A stretch of 64,000 nt of DNA. It comes from Struthio camelus (lineage: Eukaryota > Chordata > Aves > Struthioniformes > Struthionidae). Below, piece by piece: positions 10,101 to 22,572 of this stretch (positions are counted from its first letter, which is position 1; each line of letters starts with the position of its first letter). Position numbers and translations under genes: made by a program. The notes beneath the pieces are model-generated. The model had not been told where the DNA came from and did not search any database. It saw only the letters and a list, made by a program, of their open reading frames with translations. The stretch lies in NCBI RefSeq assembly GCF_040807025.1, contig NC_090942.1, positions 200,934,747 to 200,998,746 of the forward strand, in the 5' to 3' direction.

Positions 10101-13100
10101 AGTAAAGTAACCCATGCTAACTGCAGTGAAGATGTGCCCCAACCTATATTCATCTTAAAACAGAGATTCTGACTTTTGCTTCTACTTTCTAGAATCTAAC
10201 AAACACTTGTTAGCAGCTGAAAGGTATCAAGTCTTTTGGTGATTGAAGTAAAGAGTAGAAATGATCATTGTGCCTTAAAAGACAGCAGTCTGAGTATGTC
10301 AGACTCAGATGTACAAAAGGAAGTTGTAGTAGTAGTAGTACTTGCTTTTTGGTGTTTCTTCTAGAAACTGATTGATTATGTTAGCGCAAGCTGAAAAAGT
10401 TTAAAGCAGTTTAGAAGTGATGCTAATCTGTAGTCTGAGGCATTAGATATTAAAATCCTTTGCTTCAGTGTCTTACAAGTGTCTTACATATGAGGCCAGT
10501 GTACTTTGTTTTGAAATGTTGCAGAATGTCTTCAGTGATTAAATCAGACACTGAAAAATGACATTAAACACACAGTTTGTAGTTGGATATGGGTTGTGTA
10601 ATGTAACAGTGCATTCTGTATGAGAAGACTGTGCATGTCTTAAAATCCAAATTTTTGGTTTTAGGCTTGTTTTTTTAAAGGAATAAGACTTAGGGAGTCA
10701 TGTTGAACAGCTGACTATTGTCCTTTTCCTGCCAGTTTCCCTATGCCACCAGTACCCTTTTGCCTATTTCAGTCACATTTGACGAGGCTGAAGAGATCGC
10801 AAAGATTCCTAACTTCATGCAAGATTATGGGAGAGAAAGGCTGGTAAGAGGAAACAGATCCTGTAAGTGCACAGCTGACGTAAGGTTGCAGTGCACACGG
10901 TATCTCAAAGGCCGTATAAAAGAAATTTTATAAAAATGCTTAACTGCAAGAAAAGCTTATATTTACAGTTAGCTATAAGACAGGTATACATATATGAACT
11001 TCATTACTGCTCGAGGAATTATTTGTTTACAATAGGGTTTTCAAACCTGGTTGTGAAATCTGTTCTTAATGTAAATTGAAGTTTGCCAGAGTCAGCCAGA
11101 AATGACTATCATGTATTCACTCCTGTCCCTTCTAATTGGGCCATCTGCTAATTGATGATCAGTTTAACAGATTCCATAGGAAAGTGGAAGGAAGAGGCAT
11201 GCAGGAAGGAATGAGAATTGAGAGTTGCAGCAAGGACAGAAGAGTCAGGTGGAAAAACAGCTTCAAAGTGAGCAGGCAATAGAAAAGAAAGCAAGAGATG
11301 AGAGGACTGAAATAACACATGTAAGGGTTCTGATTTGTGCTTACAGAGAAAATAATGGTGTTACAGCATTGCTTTACCCAGCTGTCTGAATTGCTCATGT
11401 AGCAGAGCTGACAAGAAGGAACATGTGCTGTGTCTCAGCCACTCCATTTTGCTCTGGAATCATGACTTGAATCCACCTTAATCGGTGTAAATCCACCTTA
11501 ATCAGTGTACTGGAGTGTGTAGGCACATGTTCTGTTGTGGTGATTCTGTTGCAAGCGCATTCAATTTTGGAGAAGCATGTGTTAGACAGTTGGGGTAAGA
11601 GCTTAAACCACTGCAGGGAGGTTCACCAGAGCTCATCTGTTGGCGTTCTAATCAGGAGAACTTCCCACAATGAATACGACCTTAAGACTCAAGGCACGAT
11701 CGTGACGTTTGTCATCGTTACTTTCATAGATGTAACCTGTTACAATATGATAATAGAAGATGAGTCTATACATTTGCTCTTTAAAATATTGGGTTTGTGA
11801 CACTTAAATATTCCAGTTAATTTATACAAATTTTTTTTTAGTTTACATCAAAATACAAATTTGACTGTCTAAATATAAAAATGTCAAATATGAGACACAG
11901 AAGCAAAAAAAAGATCCTGAAGCTGTGTAGCTGTAAAGCAGTAGTTATACCATACAGCATAGAAAATTTCATAGTGGCATTTAGCTAGAATAATTTAAAT
12001 TATGCAAATGCCCTTTTTTCTTTTTATACCTATACGTATATACATTCTGAGCATGAAAACATCCTGAAATACAAACTTTGACTCCAGTCTTGCCAACAAT
12101 GAGAATTTTTAGGTACTTCAGTGGGATTAATTGAGCCTATTAATACACAAAACCTACATATTTACATGGTCTTTGTATTTGCTTTTAAAACTAGTGAAGC
12201 AACTAATTTGCGTTAAGACTTGTAGGGATGAGTCTATAAAAATGTATTAAAAGAATACCCGTTCATTAATTGGTGTCCTCTCTTTTCCTTTTTCAAATTT
12301 TTTGAAGAGAAGAGGAGCCATGTATTGATAACTTTTCCTTTCCCAGCTTAGGAAGTTTGCTAAAGTTAAATGTGTTTAACAAATGATATCTTTCAAATAA
12401 GGTCCTATCTACTCTTTCAGTCCTCCCAAAAACCTAAATCTTTTTCTAGTGGTGTTATCAGAATGATGTATCAGCAAAAATATATCTGAATTGGAAAACA
12501 CTTTTACCATTTTTCATAAACTCAAAAATATTTAATGATTCCATGAAACCTGTGAGTTACAAAAGCAGCATACTTGTTTTTATCAAATAGGAATTACGTG
12601 GATTAAATGAACTTTTAAAAGAGTACATGAAAGACATCACAGTATGCAGTTTATGAATGAAGCCATTTGAGCAAATGTGTTCTTATATTTCTTCTATGCT
12701 CTTCATTCTGGATGATCAAGTAATTCTGATTTCTAGAAGATGAGTATAATGCTTTAAACTGTCTATACAGATTTTTAGTTGGTGAAAGTTTTTGTAGGTC
12801 ACCTTCTGATCCTCTTAAATACCTTTCATAGGCTTCCTATGTTGTCTGTTAGTATAATTCAGTCTTTAACTAAAAATCTATGAAGGTAATAGTTTTTATC
12901 TTTCGGGAACCTGCTTAATAAGTGTCATTACGAAATGTTTTGCATTGAAGCTGGCAAAAATCCACTTAGTTGGAAGAACCTAAAGCAAATGCATGTGATA
13001 GCATAAACAATGTTACCCCAGGAGTTTTTTGGAAATATGCAAGATAAGTATTATTTATCTTATTGATGGTGTTTTTAGCAATGCAGTTGACTTCCTTCTG

Positions 13101-16100
13101 CACTGAGGATAATAGACAAAGTCCGTTTCAAGTGTAGCAGCAAATCGGGAAGAAGTGTAGAGGCATCATTAGGTCTTTGCATATTTTGCGTGGATGCATT
13201 CGATGAAAGAGCAAAGCCCAGAGTTCTGAATCTTGGAGTCCTTGCTTCATATGTGAGCTAACTTAGCTTTGTCGTCAGTATTCAAAATGGACTTATTTAT
13301 AGGAAGTATGAGTATATAGCTGCTCTGAAGGAAAATATTTTGTGTATATGCTCAGTCGGGCTGAAAAACATGGGTGTGGTAGACATTCAAAATGTGAACA
13401 GAACGTAATTTTATACTGTACTGCCATCCTCCTTGCACAACCAAGCATTTTTTTACTTTGTACTCCTTAAAAATAATTTTTGTTGTAGTCTTGTGTATGC
13501 CAATCACATGCAACTATGTCTTAAACTAATCAGTTAAGAAAATATCATTTTTTAAATTATTTTAAATGTATGAACTGAAAGAATCCAAGTATTTCATAGT
13601 TAAATCTATGAAGATGGGTGTTACTGAAGCATGGTTTCTTGCAAATAAATGGGCAATGGGGTTTACTGAAGCTCATTCAGCATATTTCACTTCTACTTCC
13701 TGGGCAAGAAATGCATCATAAGAAGTGCATTTCTATTTTGGTTGCTGTTGAAACAACAAATGTAAACTGATTTAATATAGCTATATTGTTTGTTCTTAAA
13801 GCTGATTGTATAAGTGCAGGGGAAAATGTGAATTTACACATTCTGATTAAACATGACTGGAAGAGTAGAAATATGTATTTCTTCTTTAATAGAAGATTTC
13901 ATCAGCCACAGCATTGTGCATTATTTAGAATAAGCTATGCAAAGATGTTCATCTTCACTAGTAGGACAGACAAGGAAGAATCTTCTAATACCTGGCAAAA
14001 AAAGTGAAAGCACAATTAAATGAGTGCTTTTACTACTGAGATTTATTTTTACAAATTATAAATAATTTTGCGCTCGGAATGTTTTGTGACAGAATTCAGT
14101 AATGTTTTATTCTTGTTGAGGAAAACATTGTTATTCCCCGTTACAAAGTTCACTATTTACTTTTAATGTGTTACAGTCACCAGGAAAAGTTTTATTTTAC
14201 TTTTTTGTTTTGTTTTGTTTACTAACCTATAGCTAAGGCCATATTTGAGAAACTCAGCTTATGTATACCTATGCAACATGACTTGGTTATGTGAGGCACC
14301 TGTCATCTTTATTCCTTACTCCTTGGGGAAGGCAGACAGCATTGCAGGGAAGAATCTGGCATAGGGTATATATGAAGGGAGAAATGGATCTTTAGAATTT
14401 TGATGACAAATATAAGTTTTGAGATAGAAAATTTCTTTTAAAAACTAAAATTTGTGGGTTTACACAGGAAATTCACAACTCTATAAAATATAAAGTATTT
14501 TACAGCAAACTACTGAACAATGACCTCTCAACTTTATCAACAACTGTGTATCCTAGAACGGGATAGATATGCCGCCCCTCATCCCATGCAGAATCACAGA
14601 ATGGTTGAGGTTGGAAGGGACCCCTGGAGATCATCCAGTACAATACCTCTGATCAGCCAGGGTCATCTAGAGCACATTGTCCAGGATTGTGTCCAGACGG
14701 CTTTTGAGTATGTTTCTCCAGCAAAGGAGACTACACAGCCTCTCTGGGCAACTGGTTCCAATGCTCTGTCACCCTCACAGTCAAGAAGTTTTTCCTCAGG
14801 TTCAGATGGAACTTCCTCTGGTTCAGTTTCTGCCCGTTGCCTCTCGTCCTGTCGCTGGGCACCACGGAGAAGAGTCTGGCCCCATCCTCTCGACACCCTC
14901 CCTTCAGATACTTGTACACGTTGATGACATCACCTCTCAGTCTTCTCTTCTCCAGGCTGAACAGGCTCAGCTCCCTCAGCCTTTCTTCAGAGGAGAGGTG
15001 CTCCAGCCCTCTAATCATCTTTGCAGCCCTCCGCTGGACTCTCTCCAGGAGTGCCATGTGTCTCTTGTACTGGGGAGCCCAGAATTGGACACAGCACTCC
15101 AGGTGAGGCCTCCCCAGGGCTGAGGAGAGGGGCCGGATCACCTCCCTCCACCGGCTGGCAACACTCTGCCTCATGCACCCCAGGAGACCACTGGCCTTCT
15201 TGGCCACAAGAGCACACTGCTGACTCATGTTTAACTCGTTGTCCACCAGCACTCCCAGGTCCTTCTCGGCAGAGCTGCTTTCCAGCAGGTCAACCCCCAG
15301 CCTGTCCTGGTGCCTGGGGTTATTCCTCCCTAGGTGCAGGACCCTGCACTTGCCTTTGTTGAACTTCAGGAGGTTCCTCTCCGCCCACCTCTCCAGCCTG
15401 TCCAGGTCCCTCTGAATGGCAGCACAGCCCTCTGGTGTGTCAGCCATTCCCCTCAGTTTAGTATCATCAGCACACTTGCTGAGGGTGCACTCTGTGCCTT
15501 CCTCCAGGTCACTGATGAATACATTGAACAAGACTGGACCCAGGACTGACCCCTGGGGGTCATTGCTAGCTACAGGCCTCCAACTAGACTGCGCCACTGA
15601 TCACAACCCTCTGAGCCAATACAGCCAGTTCTCAATCCACCTCACTGTCCACTCATCTAACCTGCACTTCTTGAGCTTGCCTAGGAGGATGGGATGGGAG
15701 ACAGTGTCAAAAGCCTTGCTGAAGTCCAGGTAGACAACATCCACTGCTCTCCCTTCATCTACCCAGCCAGTCATTCCATCACAGAAGGCTATCAGATTGG
15801 TCCAGCATGATTTCCTCTTAGTAAATCTGTGCTGACTATGCCTGATCACCTTCTTGTCCTCCAGATGCTTGGTGATGACCTCCAGGATGAGCTGTTCCAT
15901 CACCTTTCCCGGGATGGAGGTGAGGCTGACAGGCCTGTAGTTTCCTGGGTCCTCCTTCTTGCTCTTTTTGAAGACTGCAGTGACGTTGGCTTTCTTCCAG
16001 TCCTCAGGGACCTCTCCTAATCTCCAGGACTTCTCAAAGATGATGGAGAGTAGGCTAGCAATGACATCAGCTAGCTTCCTCAACACTTGTAGGTGCATCC

Positions 16101-19100
16101 CATCAGGACTTGTGGGTGTCAGGTTCGCCTAAATGATCTCTAACCCAGTCCTCCTCAAGCAAGGGAAAGTTTTTGTTTCTCCGGCCTTCCTCTCTTGTCC
16201 CCAGGGTCTGGAATTCCTGAGGGCTGGTCTTAGCAGTGAAGACTGAAGCAAAGAAGGCATTCAGCAACTCTGCCTTCTCTGTTTCCTTCGTCACCAGGGC
16301 ACCCACCCCATTCAGCAGCAGGCCCACATTTTCACTAGTCTTCCTGATATATTTGAAGAACCCCTTCTTGTTGTCCTTGACATCCCTTGCCAGATTTAAC
16401 TCCAAAGGGACCTTGGCCTTCCTCGTCGTATCCCTTCATGCTCTGATAGTGTTGCTATATTCCTCCCAAGCGGCCTTTCCCTGCTTCCACCTACTGTACA
16501 CTTCCTGTTTATGTTTGAGTTTTGCCAGGAACTACTTGTTCATCCATGCAGGTCTCCTGCCCCCTTGAGCAAAGTAAGAACTTTGCTCAAGTTCTTACTC
16601 ATACGGATGCACCGTTCTTGAGCTTGGAGGGGGTGGTCCTGAAATATTAAGCACCTCTCTTGGACCGCTCTTTCTTCTAGGGCCCAATCCCATGGGATTC
16701 TTCCAAGTAGGTCCCTGAAGAAGCCAAAGTTAGCTCTCCTGAAGTCCAGGGTTGTGATTCTACTTTTTGCCCTTCTTCCTCTTCGCAGGATGCTGAACTC
16801 CCACATCTCATGGTCACTGCAGCCAAGGCTGCCCCCAGCCTTCACATCTCTAACCAATCCTTCCTTATCTGTTAGTACAAAATCCAGCAGCGCACCTCTC
16901 CTCATCACCAGTATCAAAAAGTTATCATCAATGCTTTTCAGAAACCTCCTAGCTTGCTTTTGTCTTGCTGTGTTGTTCCTCCAGCAGATGTCAGGGTGAT
17001 TGAAGCTCCCCATGAGAACCAGGGCCTGTGATCATGAGGCTACTTCCAGCTGTCTATAGAAGGCCTCATCTATTTCCTCTTCTTGATCAGGTGGCTTGTA
17101 GCAAACACCCACAACAGTGTCACCCATGTTACCCTGCCCTTTAATCCTTACCCGTAAGCTCTCGACTTGCTCATCATCCACCCCTAGGCAGAGCTCCATA
17201 CATTCTAGTTGCTCCCTCACATAAAGGGCAACTCCATCACCTCGCCTTCCTGGCCTGTCTTTCCTAAAAAATATATAGTCATCCCTGACAGCATTCCAGT
17301 CATGCGAACTATCCCACCATGTCTCTGTAATTGCAATGAGATCATGGCCCTGCAACCACACACAGATCCCTAATTCTTCCTGCTTATTCCCCATGCTGCG
17401 CGCATTGATGTACAGGCACTGCAGAGAGGTATTTGAGCATGCTGATTTCCCAAGAGGGGTGCAAGAGGATTCCCCATAGTCTTGTCTTGTAGGCACTTCC
17501 TTGTCTGCATGCACTTGCTGGAAGTATCCCCACTTGAGCCCTGTTTTGCTGACTGCCTGGTCCATATAACTCTCCCCTTCCCCCATCCTGAGTTTACAGC
17601 CCTCACCAGGGTGGCCAGCCTGTTGGCAAAGATACATGTGCCCTGCTTAGTGAGGTGGATCCCATATTTCCCAGTCAGTTGTTGATCTTCAAACAGGGTC
17701 CCATGGTTGTAGAAACCAAAACGCTGTTGCCAACACCAGTGGCGCAGCCAGTTGTTTACTTGGAGAACCTGTCTACTCCTCTTCCTATCCTTCCCCTTCA
17801 CTCGCAGGATCAAGGAGAAAACGACCTGGGCCCCCAGACCCCTGACAATCATTCCCAGAGCTCTGAAATCTGATTTGCTAGTTTTCAGGTTGCCTTTGGT
17901 ATCATTGGTGCCCATGTGGAAGAGCAGCAGTGGGAAATAGTCGGATACGTGAACAAGCCTTGGCAGTCTTTCCATGACCTCTCCGATTCAAGCCCCTGGC
18001 AGGCAACAAACCTCTCTAGGCAAGTAATCAGGTTTGCAGATGAGTACCTCTGTCCCCTGTGGGGGGGAGTCACCCACAGCAATCGCTTGCTGCTTCTTTT
18101 GGGTGTTCCTGCGTGGCATAGGGTCCGTCGGCTCAGTTGCTTCACTTGAAGCCATGCCCAGCTCCTCCTGAGCTTGGAGGGCACTAAACCTGTTCATCAA
18201 CTGTAAGTCTTCAGGAGGAGCAAGAGCCTTTCTCCTCGTATGAGAAGTGACCAGTTTCTAGCCTTCATCCTCTACATAGTCATTATGACTTACTGTTCCA
18301 CATGGCACAGAGCCCACCTGTATCTCTACTGCTATAGGAGGTTGAGACTCTTGTAGCTGTAAGGTCTCTGATAATATCCTATCTATCTCTTGCTCGTCTT
18401 CTTGGATGCTACACAGCCTGCTTACTTCCTCCCATAACTCCTTTACCTGGCGACACAGCTCATCAATAGCAGCACGCCTGCTGTGGAAAAGTTGACTGTT
18501 GGCCCCAGCCTCACAGAGAGGCCTGAGGCGCTCCCTGCAGCCTGAGACCTGCAGAGCTGCATCTGCTGCCAGGTCTGTCTGAGTTGGAAGCCTCTGACAC
18601 AGCTGACAGCGCAACTCCAACAGCTACTGCTGAATGTGCTCTGTGGCATGTCATAACCATATCTGAGGAAGTGTACACTATTATGACAGGAGACAAAGGT
18701 CCCTTCTGCGCACGCTGCTGGGCAAACTGTTGCATCTGTTCACTATCTCTGTTAGCTGCACTCAAAAAAGATAGGACTAACACCGGTATAATCTTAAAAA
18801 CATATTAGCCTGGTTATGGTCAAGTCTTTTTAAGAGAAATGCTTTCAGTTAGGCTGGATGATAATGACAAGGTAGGACACTAAAGCTGCTATTGTTTGCC
18901 TGCATGCTGACATGTTTTTGGGTAGTATTTTTAATATAGACTGGCTAATTATTTATTGAGACACATGCTATAGAGTGGGTATATTTATGTTAGTGTATTA
19001 GTTCAAATAAAGCGTATGTACTTCTGAAGAGCTTCTTCCAGACATCCCCTTGTACCACAGTTTGGTTTCCATCTTAGAGTGGTCTTGCAGTGCACAAATT

Positions 19101-22100
19101 AGATTCCTTTTGGAGAAAATGAAATTGAGCAACGTACTTCAGTCACAGCTAGGTGTTTAGTGCCAAAGCCAAGTGGAACTAGACTGGTGAAAAACCTCCG
19201 AAATTCAAATAATGCGTATGTCAGGACATGAGCACCAACTGATTTGCCTTACAGATCTGCACCTATTTGCTTATGCATGTTAGCTGTCTCAAGAGTACTA
19301 GTTCTACACATAACACCAAAATAGTGCGATGTCTGCAGCAGTGAAAAAAGACAATTGTAAAAGTCAGGAAATAGTAGATAACAGTTTTATTATTGTAGCA
19401 GGCTTAAAAAACAAAAATCAAAAAACGAGCAACAAGTGCAGCTTTTATGTTCACTTTACCATTTTTTTCCTTTCCCATTGAAATATACCTGGGTCAATTT
19501 CTTTGTTTATTTTTGAACTTTGAGAAAATACATATTTATGAAACTTGCAAATTAGGGAAATCTAACTGAACTTAATTATACAAACATAGTATGTTTTCCT
19601 CTCCCACTGTGTTTTCTGGCCTTTGATTCCGTTAAACTGAAATAAAAACAATCATTTATTTCATGAGAATACTGTTTTATAACCATTGATACTTTAACAT
19701 CATTTCCAGGATCATGTTCAATAATAAATAGAAATTAGACAAATCTTGAAGTCTGTCCAGGATTAATGTGTTAAAATTAAAAACAAAATAAAACTGTCAT
19801 TTTTGAGACTTGTCTTTTAAAACTCATAGCCGCATGTGTAGCATCTAGAACAGAGTAGCTTACAAAACTGAAGCTCATACAAAGCCAAATATTCTTTTAC
19901 ATTTTGGCAAACTGTGCAACTTGAAAACAATGCAGTGTAACATATCCTTACAATTATCATCTAGTATATAGAGAACTTCACATTTGCTTCTTTGTGGAAT
20001 TGGATTTATGTGTTTGCTGTATTTTTTTCTGTGTTGAAATAGTCTGTGTTTAATAGGTCACAGTCAACATTTTGATCTTTTCAAACATCTGTTACATTGT
20101 AGTGTTCTTTTCCATATGCTATTTTAACACGTTTCAGCTGGGCTAAATCAAATGCAGTTTATGTTTTGGCATTATTATCTGTTCCAGTGTAAGTTGTAAT
20201 AAGCCAAACTACCTGTGTTTTAAGACTGCGTATTACGTTCCTTCATACACACCTTAGTTGTTGAAGTTTTCTCTTCGCTTTATAAAGCTATGTTGTGTTA
20301 ACTGTTACAAACATGTATTCTGAGCCAGTATAATTATCTCTGGGCTGGAAGGAGAGTAACATAATGCAATGTATTGTGGTAGATATTAGCTTTTGTTTGA
20401 TCTGTGTTGTGCGTCTGCTCTTTCCACTTCTAAAATTTTGGGATAAAACTTCTGTATGGTCCCTGTGCTTCCACTCAGGCAGGTAGAGAAAATGGAGTTG
20501 GGGTTTACTAACCAGAGTTAATGATGTTCCTTTCTTTGCACTGCACAATGTCAAAGCTAAGATGCTGTGTGGGGACTGAGCACCTATTGTATAGGTTGTT
20601 CAGTGGGGCCTGAAGGGGAAGAGGATCATTCTGGGATCTTCCCATATGACAGTTAAAAGCCAGAGGAAGTACTTCTATACTCTGCAGCATGCATCCTAGA
20701 TTGAAGTCTGCCAAGTCTATGTTGCAACCCCAGTTAGTCTGGCTGGTAGGAGATAGACTCCACTTCTGCCCCGAAGCTTTGCTGACCCTTTGCCCAAAAG
20801 ATCAAATGGTACCATTATAGTTGGTGGTATCACTGTGCTTCCTTTACATCCATATTTGCATATTGGAAGATTCAAATGGTAGTGATAATACATACTGTAA
20901 TGCGGAATGGGAAACCTTTCTTAGCAAAGGATAGTTAGCTTTTAAAAAAAGCTTTTTTGTATCACATGTTAACATGCGTTTTAGCATACTCTTTCAAGAC
21001 CCAGCTGCATACTGTGTCCCCGCTCTCTGCAACTAACACACTAGGCACAGTATCAGTTGTTACTTCGAGGGGAGTATTAACTTATTTTATTACAGACCGA
21101 AAGAAAGCTGTAGGGGCCAGTCTCAGTAGTTACGGGGCTTTTCTATTGGTATAAAATAGCCATGCTGGTTTGCACTAATAAAACATACATAAACAGTTAT
21201 AGTCAAACATAGATAATGCCTTGCTCTGAAATTAAGTGAAAATCTAAGCCTTGAATAGCAGCCTTGAATAATCAGAAAATAGTAACAGTATAGGAGTACC
21301 GTAGTGTGTTTTACTTATTGGCCAGTCAGGATCATTATTATGCTAGAGATATAAATATTGTATTTGGGTCCGTACAAAACAGAAACACCAGAAAAGTTTA
21401 ACACCATAATTTTCTTCATTCCAAAGACAGAATAAAGCAGCTAGTCCATCCTGGCTTTGAAAATAAAGAGCATTTTCTAAAAACCTGCTCTTAAATTTAT
21501 TTATTTTTAATGAACTGGAGATTATAACAGTAGGGCGTAAAAGGCCTCCTCTGTTACTTTTTTCCCCCTTACTTTATTTGTAAAAAATATCTACCTTGCC
21601 AGAGCTCATGGCTCTATTTCAATTGTATTTTGTTTTAAGGTTGCGAAATCAAATATTTGGAAGTCGTGACGTGCTTTGATCTAAATGAGGGCTTATTCCC
21701 CTTTTCCTTACCACCATGATCACCATTTGAGAACAGCTTCTAAAGTAGTAAGCACTATGGCCATGTCCTCAGTAAAAGAAAAGCTATATGATACTGGAGA
21801 ACTGCAGGGAATATCACTGATGAGAAAGTGGCCAGGACCGTGTTGTGAGTGGAGTGGAGCTGTACTGACCATCTGAAATACGGAGTTATGTTATCTTTGG
21901 CTCTATTCTAATTAAAGTTGCCATCTCCTGGTGGGCCTTTGGCAATGTGTTTCCAGTTTGAGAATTACTGGGCTAGACTGCATAATCAGTCTTAGTTCTG
22001 CAGTATTGCAATCACATCATAGTAGATATCACATAATATAGTTTCTATTTTAATTTTATGCATTTTGATACATTCATGATTTTAGCTCTGTCCCTTTTGC

Positions 22101-22538
22101 CCCGTCTGTAATTAATCTGTGAAATGCTGAGCACTATTTTTAATGCGCTTTGTGATTTTGATTTAACTTTTATTTTGTTAATGCCCAATGCCATTTGCTA
22201 TATGTTTGGTGTAGAGGAAGAACTTGTTGGGAAGGAGCCCTATATCTTCTTAAGATGCTTTGCTGTATAGTACGGGCTATTTTAGCTTCAATTGGACCTG
22301 ACTTTAGATTGGAATATTCATGCTCATTTATTAGTCTGATAGACCATAGGCATGTGTGTATGTATTTGTGTAAATATATACATGTTATACGCAATGAATA
22401 TCATATGCAACAAAGGAGATTTAGGTTTGGATACAATTGCTTCTCTCTAAAAGCAGTTAGTGTGAAACTTCATAGAAAGTTTTTTTTTTTTTTTGTTCTC
22501 TGAGTTTTCCAGAGCAGAGGCTTGTGGTGTATCTCTCT

Positions 22539-22572
<34 letters not shown>

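Larger units (their letters stand above)
14590..18780 (-). mobile_element. Nearly full-length CR1 LINE retrotransposon, antisense in USP12 intron 1
   Basis: About 4.2 kb. Read on the minus strand it carries, in order, ORF1 (coiled coil, then an SGNH-type esterase), ORF2 (endonuclease, reverse transcriptase) and a short 3' UTR. It ends in the CR1-type octamer pair (plus strand AGAATCAC AGAATGGT at 14590-14605). CR1 moves by target-primed reverse transcription and most copies are badly 5'-truncated, so this length is unusual. The 5' end is uncertain: sequence resembling ORF1 fades out between about 18650 and 18780. Stops and frameshifts in both ORFs make it inactive. The minus-strand orientation avoids sense poly(A) signals for USP12. 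Confidence 0.93.

Noticed and set aside
14520..15733. Plus-strand open frames over the CR1 (rich in Ser/Leu/Pro)
   Set aside because: They are antisense shadows of the CR1 ORF2 reading frame on the minus strand.
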